In this document: positions 51,401-63,792 of the stretch, piece after piece
Layout of the letters: each line of letters opens with the position of its first letter
Position numbering within the stretch: the stretch's first letter is position 1
NCBI RefSeq assembly: GCF_963675165.1
Contig: NC_087391.1
Coordinates: 5,674,126-5,738,125 of the forward strand
DNA length: 64,000 bases
Direction: 5' to 3'
From: Halichondria panicea
Taxonomy: Eukaryota; Porifera; Demospongiae; Suberitida; Halichondriidae
Program-made: the position numbers and the translations under genes
Notes under the pieces: model-generated
Database searches by the model: none
What the model saw: only the letters and a program-made list of their open reading frames with translations
What the model was told of the DNA's origin: nothing

Positions 51401-54400
51401 AAGATACAGTTGCACTGGTCGATGCTGGCACACTAAGGGATGGCGACATGCTTGACGATACAGTTGCACTGGTCGATGCTGGTACACTAGGAGATGGCGA
51501 CATGCTTGAAGATACAGTTGCACTGGTCGATGCTGGCACACTAAGGGATGGCGACATGCTTGAAGATACAGTTGCACTGGTCGATGCTGGCACACTAAGG
51601 GATGGCGACATGCTTGAAGATACAGTTGCACTGGTCGATGCTGGCACACTAAGGGATGGCGACATGCTTGAAGATACAGTTGCACTGGTCGATGCTGGCA
51701 CACTAAGGGATGGCGACATGCTTGAAGATACAGTTGCACTGGTCGATGCTGGTACACTAGGAGATGGCGACATGCTTGAAGATACAGCTGCACTGGTCGA
51801 TGCTGGTACACTAGGAGATGGCGACATGCTTGAAGATACTGTTGCACTGGTCGATGCTGGTACACTAGGAGATGGCGACATGCTTGAAGATACAGTTGCA
51901 CTGGTCGATGCTGGTACACTAGGAGATGGCGACATGCTTGACGATACAGTTGCACTGGTCGATGCTGGCACGCTAAGGGATGGCAACATGCTTGAAGATA
52001 CAGTTGCACTGGTCGATGCTGGTACACTAGGAGATGGCGACATGCTTGACGATACAGTTGCACTGGTCGATGCTGGCACACTAAGGGATGGCGACATGCT
52101 TGACGATATTGTTGCACTTGGTGATGGAGTTACGCTTGGTGATGGAGTCACGCTTGGGGATGGAGTCACGCTTGGGGATGGAGTTATGCTTGGTGATGGA
52201 GTCACGCTTGGTGATGGTGTAGTCATTGGAGCAGAACAAGACTCATTGACATCAGTGAATGGTATTGTAACAACCACCTCAGCATTAATGCTAGCAACAG
52301 TTGACAGTGTGAAGCTACCAATCTCTACCCCGATCTCCACCACCAAAATGAGGGACAAGTTGAAGCTTGTGGTGAAATTCCCTGGAATATATTTGCTGAA
52401 TGCAGCAGTACCGCTCTCACCACTTGGTTCCAGAACATCAATCACCTCTAATCCACCGTAGTCCTCAGTCTCAGAACTTCCAATGAAGTCATCAAACTCA
52501 GACTGGAATCTGCTGTCAGTTGACTTGAACACGAGAGCCAGTCTCACTGTACCATCCAGCGGCACCTCTCCACTTCCCACACGAGTCACACTACCCTCAA
52601 TCACAAGCTCACACAGATGACTCGTATTCACTGAAGGTGGACGAAAGAAGGGTATGATTGTTAAGTTTGCATTGAAGCTGAAGTCCAGAGCTGTTTTCTC
52701 GATAGTATTGAAATCTGAAACATCAACATCTCCCAAGTCCCCAGTGGTGTTCCTGATCATTTGTCCAAGTGGCGTTGAGAATTTGTACACTTCTGCAGCG
52801 AGGTACTCGAGCAGCAAGTACTGATCCCTCAGGTCAACACATCCATCGTCGTTTAGATCAAACTTTGAACCTGCTCCGACTGATCGTCTATCTCTTGTAG
52901 ATAGGGCGGAGCTGACCTTTGCACTACGTCTACGTCTGTTCCCACCTCCTGTTATCCTGAACTGCACTTGACTGGCTGCAAACGATTGGCTGAGTGAAAT
53001 ATCCGTCAGGGACACATTTGCCTCAGACAAGTAGGAGACGTTCACAGACAGATTAACCATTCCTGGCACATCCATCACCTCAAATGTTAGTACTGCTAGC
53101 TCTGTTAGACCTTGGGCTCCACTGTTCAGCACTCCTCCAAACTGCACCGTCTTATCGCCCTGGGGCACAAATGACAAGGAACCATTTCGCCAGTTGCTTC
53201 CTTGTTCACCACCCATCAATTTCAGAGGGGAGTTGTTAGAAGTAGTACACTCATAATGCAGCTCAAGTCCGTACACCCCCAATCGATTATTAGGAGCATT
53301 GAATCGCAGTGGTAGTTTAAGTATAACCCCAGGTTCTAGTGTTGGTATGGGGGGTCCAGTAGTGCTGCCCACATCAAAGCCATTCACCTCTGGCTTCAGA
53401 TTACTAGCGAATGTTGTGGAATTGCTTACAGTTCCAGCATTTGCAGTCACAGTGAAGTAGGAGTTTCTTAACAGTCTAATGGTTCCCGGGCGTGTTAGCT
53501 CAACCGTAGAGTCATCATCAATGGAGAATTGGATAAGATTGTCATAGAGAGGCCTACCATTCTCGAAGGTGTGTGGTAGCAGCGTGCCGTCATCAAGCAC
53601 AACAGAGCAGTCGAGATAATAGTCATTGTCTTGCAGTCCAGCTGACATGAATATATCATCAATTTCTTGCACCTCGAGAGGCATTGAACCAATTTGCAGT
53701 GTTAAATTGTCAGATATAATTGAATCGTTAATAGCATAGCCGTTCAAGCTCACAGCTGAGACCTCATTGGTCAAATTACTCAGAACATTATCCACCAGTT
53801 GACCAGCTGTTGCTGTGACTCGTACATGGTCAGTGATCACATGATCAGTGTTGTTATTAAGAAAGCGAAGATATGCACGCACTATCACACTCTGATATAC
53901 ATCACTGTCTCCTATACTGCGAATCTCCGTTACGCTTATGTCGGATGGACCGTATCTCGGATAGGCCCTCAGGAAAAAGTTTGTAGACACAATTTTGATA
54001 ATCAACGTTTTATTCAGCACTTCACTACCAAGGGTATAGTATACAATTACAGCTGCTGTATCACCAAAGCCACTGCCGTTCACCAGTATTATGTTGTTAT
54101 CCTGCTTCATCAGCTGTGGCCCTACAGATGTGGTAGCCTCACTAGTGACATCAACACTGACATTATCAGCGTAGATCAGACGGGCTGTAATAGTAGCGGA
54201 CGTGGGCACACCGAGGACAATAGAGATATCGTCCAATGAGGTTAAAGATGATGAGGAGATAGTGACAACCAGAGAAGGCATTTCGCTGAACGGGGAGAAC
54301 GTTTTGTTATCATTGAGTGTCAGACTATAACTAGTACAGTTGGTTCCTCCACTAGCCCACACTGAGAGTATATCAAAGCTGTCAACTGGTTGTGGGAATG

Positions 54401-57400
54401 TATAATTACTAGCGCTGACATTTTCTTGCGGGAGCATGATCCACCAATCAACACCGTCCTCTTCAGTGAGCAGGAGGGTGTGGTTATCACTGAACTGTAC
54501 CACAGCAGAGAGATACAGTCTCGAGTTCACATACTGGAAATTTTGCTCTAATATCACGGACAATTCATCGTTGGTTCTTGTAACTGCTATACCACTAAAG
54601 GCGAACACGTCCAGAAAGGTTGGTACAACCGAAACATTGGACACAAAGATAGTAACAGATCCTGACAATGATGGAACAGAGATGTTGGCATTACCCGGTT
54701 GTAATCCTTGCACTAAACCAGTAGTTGAGATAGTAGCTATTACCGTGTCTTCTGGATCTACTTCAAGCCGGGAGGCCAATAAAGACGTTACGCTGATGGA
54801 GGTAGTCTCAACAACCCCTGCACTAATGTTTGTCCTTATTGCCAGCTGTGTCCGTTGGTAACTGGTTCCACTGCACACTGAACAAGTTTCTATTACATTC
54901 AGCACCTCATCTTGAGCGGTGATAGTGATCTCACGAGACGCTTGCCATACTTTGAGTGGCAGACTCACATTTGCATTGTCAGCATTCAGGATGATGTCTG
55001 TCTGTGGAGCACCCCCTGTCTCAGAGCCATTAAAGAAAAAGTGCGAACAATTTGTCACATGAACAATTTCCGAGTTGCTTGAACAGCTATCAATTGAGAT
55101 GCTATTAAATTCACCGTTTTCAGTGAATTTCAGCATTGTTATTGGGAAGTAGTGAGTGTCTGAAGTGAGGGTGGCAATATTGACTACCTCATTCTCGGTG
55201 GTGTATGCAAACAGCTGCATCATTGCAGGTCTTGTACGCAGAGTCAGCTGTCCAACCTTATCGACAATATTGCTTCCATTGACGGCATTAATGAATCGGA
55301 ACTGTGGAGCAAGGTCCGTTTGATTGGTTAGTTCCAACCGTAGTACCTCACAGCTGACTTGTACATCACTAGTAGGATTCATTATCCTGAGAGAGAACAA
55401 CTCTTCCTGTGCAAAGTTTGTTGAGCTAGCATTCCCATTGTCGTAGATTCTTAAGCCGGTAATGGACAGTCTTGTTTGGTTGTTCTCATCAAAGAAACTG
55501 GCCACCCTACTCCAAATGAATGGTGAGATAGTATCTTTAAACAGAGCACCTTTAACAGTGCAGTCCACGCTGAAGGTTAAGACTCGAGTGTTGAATGTAG
55601 CGTAGACTGGAATACTGACTTGTTCCACTGTTCTGATTGGTCGCTGAGGGAGTACCATAAACACATTACTAGTCAACACTTGCTCCAGCCAAGGCATTAG
55701 CTGTAAAGTGACAGAACAGCTAGGTACACTCTGTCCACTAACATATACATTAAGAGTGGCTGTTTGCATCTCTTCTGTAAATATGCTGTATAAATCAATC
55801 CTAGTCTTGCAGACACCAGATTCATCAGACGAGGAACAGCTGTAGTTAGAATCAGCTGATTCCACACTAAACAGTATCTCCACACCAGTGAAGGTATTGA
55901 ACACGGAGTCCCTAGCTTGAGCAGCAACCTGTATAACAGGTTCATCAGGCCAAATCAAGTTATTGCTGACGGCACAATCACTGACGGTCATGGGTAGTAT
56001 TGGTTGCCTCTCACTGAGACTAGCCACACCCACCACACCCCCTAACGAGGCTCTCACTTCCCTCACACCCTCCAGCGAGGACACTAGATTATTGTACGAT
56101 ACAGAATAATTGAGTCCATCCTTGCTCTCAGGTTGTAGGGGATCAACAATAAATCCCGCCACTCCCACGTCCACAGTGATGGGGGCAACTGGGTCCAGTC
56201 TCGAGTAGTTCATAGGAGGATAGGGACAGGGGGAGGGGCTTGGAGTGGGTGTTGCAACGACACTGGTGGATGGTTGGATGGTTGAAGTTGGAATTATATT
56301 GCTCGTCACATTCATTTGAATGGAGGTTGCATTGCCTGTCAAAGAAGGTGTCATGGAGATGATTACTGATGATGCATTGAGTTGTGTGGAGGTCAGTAAC
56401 ATAGTGGTATTGATAAGTGTAATGCTCCTCACTACTGTTGCATTGGGTGTGGGCGTGGGCGTGGGTGTCAGAGCAGTAGTATTAGTGGCTGCTGCTGTTG
56501 AACTGGCGAAAGCAGAGGGGGACGGAGTCACTGATAAGGAAACAGAGCTAGCGACTGAACTTATGACTGGAGTCTCACTGAGGACAGGACTCATCCCAGA
56601 ACCAGAACCAAACATATCATCTGGCGTAGGGGTTGGAGTTGCCGATAAAATGGTTGAAGTTAAACTTGTAGCAGAGGGGGTGATTATACTCTCAATAGAT
56701 GATGTCAATAGCATTGTGGATGATGTATTTCCAGCGACCATTGTCCCTGAGATAGCAACTTGTGTTGAGGATACATTTTCTAGCAGTACAGAGCTAGTAG
56801 CAGTTGGAGTTGCCGATAAAATTGCAGAAGTTAAACTTGTAGCAGAGGGGGTGATTAGTATACTCTCAATAGATGACGTCAACAGCATTGTGGATGATGT
56901 ATTTCCAGCTACCACTGTCCTTGAGATAGCAGCTTGTGTTGAGGATACATTTACTAGCAGTACAGAGCTAGTAGCAATTGGAGTTGCCGATAAAATTGCA
57001 GAAGTTAAACTTGTAGCAGAGGGGGTGATTAGTATACTCTCAGTAGATGACGTCAACAGCATTGTGGATGATGTATTTCCAGCAACCATTGTCGTTGAGA
57101 TAGCAGCTTGTGTTGAGGATACATTTTCTAGCAGTACAGAGCTAGTAGCAGTTGGAGTGATCCGTACGGTGGAAGTTGAAACTGATGGTGTAATAATCAA
57201 GCTTTCAATGGAGGATGTTGCAACTGGAGTCTCGCTGAAGATAGGACTAATTCCAGAACCAGAACCTTCATCTGGCGTAGGGGTTGGAGTTGCCGATAAA
57301 AATGTTGCAGTTAAACTTGTAGCAGAGGGAGTGATTAATATATTCTCAATAGATGACGTCAACAGCATTGTGGATGATGTATTTCCAGCGACCATTGTCC

Positions 57401-60400
57401 TTGAGATAGCAGCTTGTGTTGAGGATACATTTTCTAGCAGTACAGAGCTAGTAGCAATTGGAGTTGCCGATAAAATTGCAGAAGTTAAACTTGTAGCAGA
57501 GGGGGTGATTAATATACTCTCAATAGATGACGTCAACAGCATTGTGGATGATGTATTTCCAGCTACCACTGTCCTTGAGATAGCAGCTTGTGTTGAGGAT
57601 ACATTTACTAGCAGTACAGAGCTAGTAGCAATTGGAGTTGCCGATAAAATTGCAGAAGTTAAACTTGTAGCAGAGGGGGTGATTAATATACTCTCAATAG
57701 ATGACGTCAACAGCATTGTGGATGATGTATTTCCAGCTACCACTGTCCTTGAGATAGCAGCTTGTGTTGAGGATACATTTACTAGCAGTACAGAGCTAGT
57801 AGCAATTGGAGTTGCCGATAAAATTGCAGAAGTTAAACTTGTAGCAGAGGGGGTGATTAATATACTCTCAATAGATGACGTCAACAGCATTGTGGATGAT
57901 GTATTTCCAGCTACCACTGTCCTTGAGATAGCATCTTGTGTTGAGGATACATTTACTATCAGTACAGAGCTAGTAGCAATTGGAGTGATCCGTACGGTGG
58001 AAGTTGAAACCATTGATGGTGTGATAATCAAGCTTTCAATGGAAGATGTTGCAACGGGAGTCTCACTAAAAATAGGACTAATCTCAAAACCAGAACCTTC
58101 ATCTGGCGTAGGGGTTGGAGTTGCCGATAAAAATGTAGAAGTTAAACTTGTAGCAGAGGGGGTGATTAATATACTCTCAATAGATGACGTCAACAGCATT
58201 GTGGATGAATTTCCAGCGACCATTGTCCTTGAGATAGCTGCTTGTGTTGAGGATACATTTTTTAGCAGTACAGAGCTAGTAGCAATTGGAGTTGCCGATA
58301 AAAATGTGGAAGTTAAACTTGTAGCAGAGGGGGTGATTAAAATACTCTCAATAGATGACGTCAACAGCATTGTGGATGAATTTCCAGCGACCATTGTCCT
58401 TGAAATAGCTGCTTGTGTTGAGGATACATTTTCTAGCAGTACAGAGCTAGTAGCAATTGGAGTTGCCGATAAAAATGTGGAAGTTAAACTTGTAGCAGAG
58501 GGGATGATTAAAATACTCTCAATAGATGACGTCAACAGCATTGTGGATGAATTTCCAGCGACCATTGTCCTTGAGATAGCTGCTTGTGTTGAGGATACAT
58601 TTTCTAGCAGTACAGAGCTAGTAGCAATTGGAGTTGCCGATAAAAATGTGGAAGTTAAACTTGTAGCAGAGGGGATGATTAAAATACTCTCAATAGATGA
58701 CGTCAACAGCATTGTGGATGAATTTCCAGCGACCATTGTCCTTGAGATAGCTGCTTGTGTTGAGGATACATTTTCTAGCAGTACAGAGCTAGTAGCAATT
58801 GGAGTTACCGATAAAAATGTGGAAGTTAAACTTGTAGCAGAGGGGGTGATTAAAATACTCTCAATAGATGACGTCAACAGCATTGTGGATGAATTTCCAG
58901 CTACCATTGTCGTTGAGATAGCAGCTTGTGTTGAGGATACATTTACTATCAGTACAGAGCTAGTAGCAATTGGAGTTGCCGATAAAAATGTGGAAGTTAA
59001 ACTTGTAGCAGAGGGGGTGATTAAAATACTCTCAGTAGATGATGTCAACAGCATTGTGGATGATGTATTTCCAGCTACCATTGTCCTTGAAATAGCTGCT
59101 TGTGTTGAGGATAAATTTTCTAGCAGTACAGAGCTAGTAGCAATTGGAGTTGCCGATAAAAATGTGGAAGTTAAACTTATAGCAGAGGGGGTGATTAATA
59201 TACTCTCAATAGATGACGTCAACAGCATTGTGGATGAATTTCCAGCGACCATTGTCCTTGAGATAGCAGCTTGTGTTGAGGATACATTTTCTAGCAGTAC
59301 AGAGCTAGTAGCAGTTGGAGTTACTGATAAAATGTTAGAAGTTAAACTTGTAGCAGAGGGAGTGATTAATATACTCTCAATAGATGACGTCAACAGCATT
59401 GTGGATGAATTTTCAGCGACCATTGTCCTTGAGATGGCTGCTTGAGTTGAGGATACATTTTCTAGCAGTACAGAGCTAGTAGCAGTTGGAGTTGCCAATA
59501 ATAATGTAGAAGTTAAACTTGTAGCAGAGGGAGTGATTAATATACTCTCAATAGATGACGTCAACAGCATTGTGGATGAATTTCCAGCTACCATTGTCGT
59601 TGAGATAGCAGCTTGTGTTGAGGATACATTTTCTAGTAGTACAGAGCTAGTAGCAATTGGAGTTACCGATAAAATGTTAGAAGTTAAACTTGTAGCAGAG
59701 GGGGTGATTAAAATACTCTCAATAGATGACGTCAACAGCATTGTTGATGATGTATTTCCAGCGACCATTGTCCTTGAGATAGCAGCTTGTGTTGAGGATA
59801 CATTTTCCAGCAGTACAGAGCTAGTAGCAATTGGAGTTGGCGATAAAATGTTAGAAGTTAAACTTGTAGCAGAGGGGGTGATTAATATACTCTCAATAGA
59901 TGACGTCAACAGCATTGTGGATGATGTATTTCCAGCTACCATTGTCGTTGAGATAGCAGCTTGTGTTGAGGATACATTTTCTAGCAGTACAGAGCTAGTA
60001 GCAGTTGGAGTTGCCGATAAAATGTTAGAAGTTAAACTTGTAGCAGAGGGGGTGATTAAAATACTCTCAATAGATGACGTCAACAGCATTGTGGATGATG
60101 TATTTCCAGCTACCATTGTCGTTGAGATAGCAGCTTGTGTTGAGGATACATTTTCTAGCAGTACAGAGCTAGTAGCAGTTGGAGTTGCCGATAAAATGTT
60201 AGAAGTTAAACTTGTAGCAGAGGAGGTGATTAAAATACTCTCAATAGATGACGTCAACAGCATTGTGGATGATGTATTTCCAGCTACCATTGTCGTTGAG
60301 ATAGCTGCTTGTGTTGAGGATACATTTTCTAGCAGTACAGAGCTAGTACCAGTTGGAGTTGCCAATAAAATGCTAGAAGTTAAACTTGTAGCGGAGGGGG

Positions 60401-63400
60401 TGATTAAAATACTCTCAATAGATGACGTCAACAGCATTGTGGATGATGTATTTCCAGCTACCATTGTCGTTGAGATAGCAGCTTGTGTTGAGGATACATT
60501 TTCTAGCAGTACAGAGCTAGTACCAGTTGGAGTTGCCGATAAAAATGTAGAAGTTAAACTTGTAGCAGAGGGGGTGATTAGTATACTCTCAATAGATGAC
60601 GTCAACAGCATTGTGGATGATGTATTTCCAGCTACCATTGTCGTTGAGATAGCTGCTTGTGTTGAGGATACATTTTCTAGTAGTACAGAGCTAGTAGCAA
60701 TTGGAGTTACCGATAAAAATGTAGAAGTTAAACTTGTAGCAGAGGGGGTGATTAAAATACTCTCAATAGATGACGTCAACAGCATTGTTGATGATATATT
60801 TCCAGTGACCATTGTCCTTGAGATAGCTGCTTGTGTTGAGGATACATTTTCTAGCAGTACAGAGCTAGTAGCAATTGGAGTTGCCGCTAAAAATGTAGAA
60901 GTTAAACTTGTAGCAGAGGAGGTGATTAAAATACTCTCAGTAGATGACGTCAACAGCATTGTGGATGAATTTCCAGCGACCATTGTCCTTGAGATGGCTG
61001 CTTGTGTTGAGGATACATTTTCTAGCAGTACAGAGCTAGTAGCAGTTGGAGTTGCCAATAAAAATGTAGAAGTTAAACTTGTAGCAGAGGGGGTGATTAA
61101 AATACTCTCAATAGATGACGTCAACAGCATTGTGGATGATGTATTTCCAGCTACCATTGTCGTTGAGATAGCAGCTTGTGTTGAGGATACATTTTCTAGC
61201 AGTACAGAGCTAGTAGCAGTTGGAGTTGCCGATAAAATGTTAGAAGTTAAACTTGTAGCAGAGGGGGTGATTAAAATACTCTCAATAGATGACGTCAACA
61301 GCATTGTGGATGATGTATTTCCAGCTACCATTGTCGTTGAGATAGCAGCTTGTGTTGAGGATACATTTTCTAGCAGTACAGAGCTAGTACCAGTTGGAGT
61401 TGCCGATAAAAATGTAGAAGTTAAACTTGTAGCAGAGGGGGTGATTAAAATACTCTCAGTAGATGATGTCAACAGCATTGTGGATGATGTATTTCCAGCT
61501 ACCATTGTCGTTGAGATAGCAGCTTGTGTTGAGGATACATTTTCTAGCAGTACGGAGCTAGTAGCAGTAGGAGTGATCCGTACGGTGGAAGTTGAAACTG
61601 ATGATGTAATAATCAAGCTTTCAATGGAGGACGTTGCAACTTGAATCTCACTGAAGAGGGGAGTAATCCCAAAACCAGAACCATCATCTGGCGTATGTCT
61701 TGCCGACCGGGCTGTGGTTATTGGCTCAGTACAAGGTTCATCACAGTCAGCTCTTAAGTCAAGACAAAACTGTTCACACACTCGAAAATCTTGGATACTA
61801 AACATAATAGCTCTCTCTTGGAAATCGGTCATTGTCAGTCGTACTTGACTTGCACGATAGTATGTCTCTAAGGGAATATCGGAATCACCCGGTAGAGGCC
61901 GAGAATTGTCATCAGTGCCAGTAAGCTGTGCATGGGATAATAGAGTAATCAAAATAACAACTAATGGTATCTACTGCAATAATAATTATGGAAAATACAC
62001 ACTTACATAGAACTCCAGTTGCTGTGCCCCTGGGCTGTACTGTAAGCAGGTGATGTCATAAGGTGTTGAGAGTCTGGGGGAGAAAGGAAACAATGTCATC
62101 ATGTGATTATCTCGAGGTGAAATTTGATGCTATACACAGTGCGAACATTTCTAGCATGCCTATATAGGCACTAGGGAATATCCAGCTGTATTATTGACAG
62201 TGTAATGCACAGTATCAGTTTGGCCTTTGATAATTAGGAGAATCACAAAACAGATGTGTGCTGGCTACGGACGAGTGCATTAGTCCACTTACGGTTGATT
62301 GGGTGATATCCCAAAGGCACTCGAGCAGTTGAGAGCAAAGTGCTGCAATGATATCCACGCATTACTGCTAGTCTGAAAGAACTCCAGTGTGGCACGAGTG
62401 GGGAGTTCTGAGGTGAAGGAAATGAACATTTTGGAGAGGGGGGTGGGGTTGGTAAAACCAAGTGTTGTCATGACAGGGGTAGCTCCCGGGTCGGACGACC
62501 AAATTGTATCATCGGAATCGTCAGCCAGGAAATCCGACACTGCAGCTGAGAGTTGGAACCTGTGTGCATGCATGGCCATGGGAATTAAACGATAAATGTT
62601 TTCCAGGTGTGATATTCATGGTCTATCGTCACAGATAATTGGGCAGCAAATATGTATGTAGCCACTGCAACATTCCTTGCAACACACACTTTAGTACTAT
62701 GTGGTCAAATACACCAGACCTTGAACTAATGAGCCGTAAAGGGTTGAACACAAATACTTGTACATATATGTAGTTTTCCGTTGGTGTGGTAATAACATTG
62801 AGGTATCGACCAACCAGCTAGTACATTCATGACTATACAGCAGGCACCACGGTTATGGTGCCAATGACTCGTGAATAAACTTATATGTACATTAAATAAG
62901 GCTTGATATGAACAACACCTAATAGTCCATGAACCTGATATTGCCACTAGAAGCATCTCATGCACTAGGTCGATCAGCTGAAGTGCCTAACATCTTAATT
63001 AAGCTGCTCATTTATTGAATGCAATAGACACAGCAACTGAACACTGTATAAGGCTACCCTACACGAGTGTGTGACTTCCCTCTCCCACTATTATTGTAAT
63101 TTGATCACTAATTATTTACACAAGGATGTGTATTAAATTAATCACCTGTCAATTGTGTCAGTTGTGTTAGTCTCGTTTACACAAGTGTCCATCAATGAGA
63201 TCTCTGAGCCAGAGGGGCAAAGGCATTGCGGTAAAAATGGTTCATCTCTTGGTACAATGATTTGGTCTCCATCCATGGCCAGTGGCGGAGTATATATACG
63301 GAAATCTTGAATCAAACCAGTGAAGTTGTTTCCAACTGTAACAGAGTCCACAGACGTGCTGCTCGGGAAACCAACAGAGGTTAGTATAGTTGCTTCAGTG

Positions 63401-63792
63401 TCTATATGAACTGTAGCATTGGTAGCTGGCTTGAATGTGATGTGAACGGCCTTCCACACATCACTTGATTCTCCATTCATCAAAACTATCATACCATTGA
63501 AAAGTAGATCCCCACTGTTATCATAGCCAAGGATAATTGAGCTTTCTCCAAGTACAACTTCAAACAACGTCCTATAGAGCAATTATTAATCAAATTTCAC
63601 TGTGTATATATACAACCATGCATGCACTTACCCTGATTGGGACAATTCTTTATAGAACAGAGTTATAGTGTAGCCGTCACCGAGCTCTTGGGATGAGGGG
63701 TAAGAATCACTGGGGACGGAGTAGCTCTGACCACGGAATGAGATGGAGGGAGTTTCTCTGTTGGGGTGAGATTCACTGGAAAACATTAGCAT
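48463..63792 (-). CDS. Giant mucin-like membrane protein: usherin-like N-terminus, cohesin/dockerin modules, PDZ-ligand tail (5' end outside window)
   Basis: Seven visible exons (63792-63632, 63571-63146, 62559-62293, 62073-62007, 61925-50088, 49961-49752, 49596-48463) join in frame to about 4700 residues; earlier exons are missing. Order, numbered from the first visible codon: LamG-like domain ending QCLCPSG; laminin-N-like domain with WISLQHFALNCSSAFGI and FSIQDFRVCEQFCLDLRADC (to about 370); 27 Ser/Thr-rich repeats (386-2080); a beta-rich, heavily N-glycosylatable region (2209-3150); cohesin-like domain (3152-3300); RRRRS (3304) and RDRRS; dockerin-like EF-hands (from 3328); mucin-like arrays; one transmembrane helix (about 4198-4222) with basic stop-transfer KRNKKRR; a polar tail ending LTTL. 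Topology is type I. The N-terminal pair resembles usherin; the rest does not. Exon 5 is 11.8 kb. Role inferred: cell-surface adhesion or matrix anchoring. Confidence 0.85.
50318..50572. repeat. 24-bp coding repeat (TTPSPTQD)
   Basis: About ten units of eight codons encoding TTPSPTQD or TTPPTTQD lie just outside the transmembrane helix of the giant protein. It is a Thr/Pro-rich O-glycosylation-type stalk. Confidence 0.95.
50953..51115. repeat. 18-bp coding repeat (SSAAPS)
   Basis: About nine copies of an 18-bp unit (+ strand GATGGAGCTGCGCTTGAG) encode a Ser/Ala/Pro hexapeptide on the minus strand, between the 54-bp array and the Thr-rich stalk. Confidence 0.95.
51116..52105. repeat. 54-bp coding repeat (SVPASTSATVSSSMSPSP), about 18 copies
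   Basis: Eighteen nearly identical 18-codon units are in frame on the minus strand. The unit alternates SPSP and SPSL endings. The plus strand is also open across the array, but only as a by-product of the repeat. Confidence 0.97.
52680..52866 (-). other. Dockerin-like EF-hand pair in the giant protein
   Basis: The first loop reads DLNDDGCVDLRDQYLLLEYL, with D, N, D, G, D and D at calcium-loop positions 1, 3, 5, 6, 9 and 12, followed by the typical dockerin helix. The second, GDLGDVDVSDF, is more degenerate. Dockerins bind cohesin domains, and one precedes this directly. Confidence 0.65.
52945..53395 (-). other. Cohesin-like beta-sandwich domain in the giant protein
   Basis: The segment starts near VNGFDVGSTTG. 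It contains LKLPLRFNAPNNRLGVYGLE, then GGVLNSGAQGLTELAVLTFE, and ends before RITGGG. The pattern (PLRF, central glycines, late LTELAVLTFEV strand) is that of cohesin/CBM-type sandwiches. The call is by eye. Confidence 0.6.
53400..56220 (-). other. Non-repetitive beta-rich ectodomain, possibly TMEM132-like
   Basis: About 940 residues free of tandem repeats, rich in beta-type alternation and NxS/T sites. The segment with LYLSAVVQFSDNHTLLL and VTIFVSNVSVV recalls the bacterial-Ig-like and cohesin modules described in TMEM132 proteins. Another segment, VYATFNTRVLTFSVDC, could be a first cohesin-like fold. These assignments are inference. Confidence 0.45.
56640..61690. repeat. 171-174-bp coding repeat, 27 copies
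   Basis: In-frame units of 57-58 codons on the minus strand have the consensus core NVSSTQAAIS, GNTSSTMLLTSS and ESILITPSATSLTS, with two N-glycosylation sites per unit. Copies are about 90% alike. A longer linker with a GSG-type sequence interrupts the array twice and flanks it at both ends, giving three blocks of 20, 4 and 3 units. Confidence 0.97.

Noticed and set aside
50575-52461. 628-codon plus-strand frame opposite the 54-bp repeat
   Set aside because: Repeat shadow with acidic low-complexity content; the minus strand carries the coherent protein.
53799-54861. Plus-strand frames of 146 and 141 codons opposite the giant gene
   Set aside because: Antisense shadows without recognisable motifs, inside a coding exon on the other strand.
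56320-61644. Very long open frames on the plus strand opposite the 174-bp repeat (about 1041 and 703 codons)
   Set aside because: They arise because one open antisense unit is copied 27 times. They lack any domain, are broken by a TGA at 59443, and the minus strand continues into real domains, splice sites, a TM helix and a tail.
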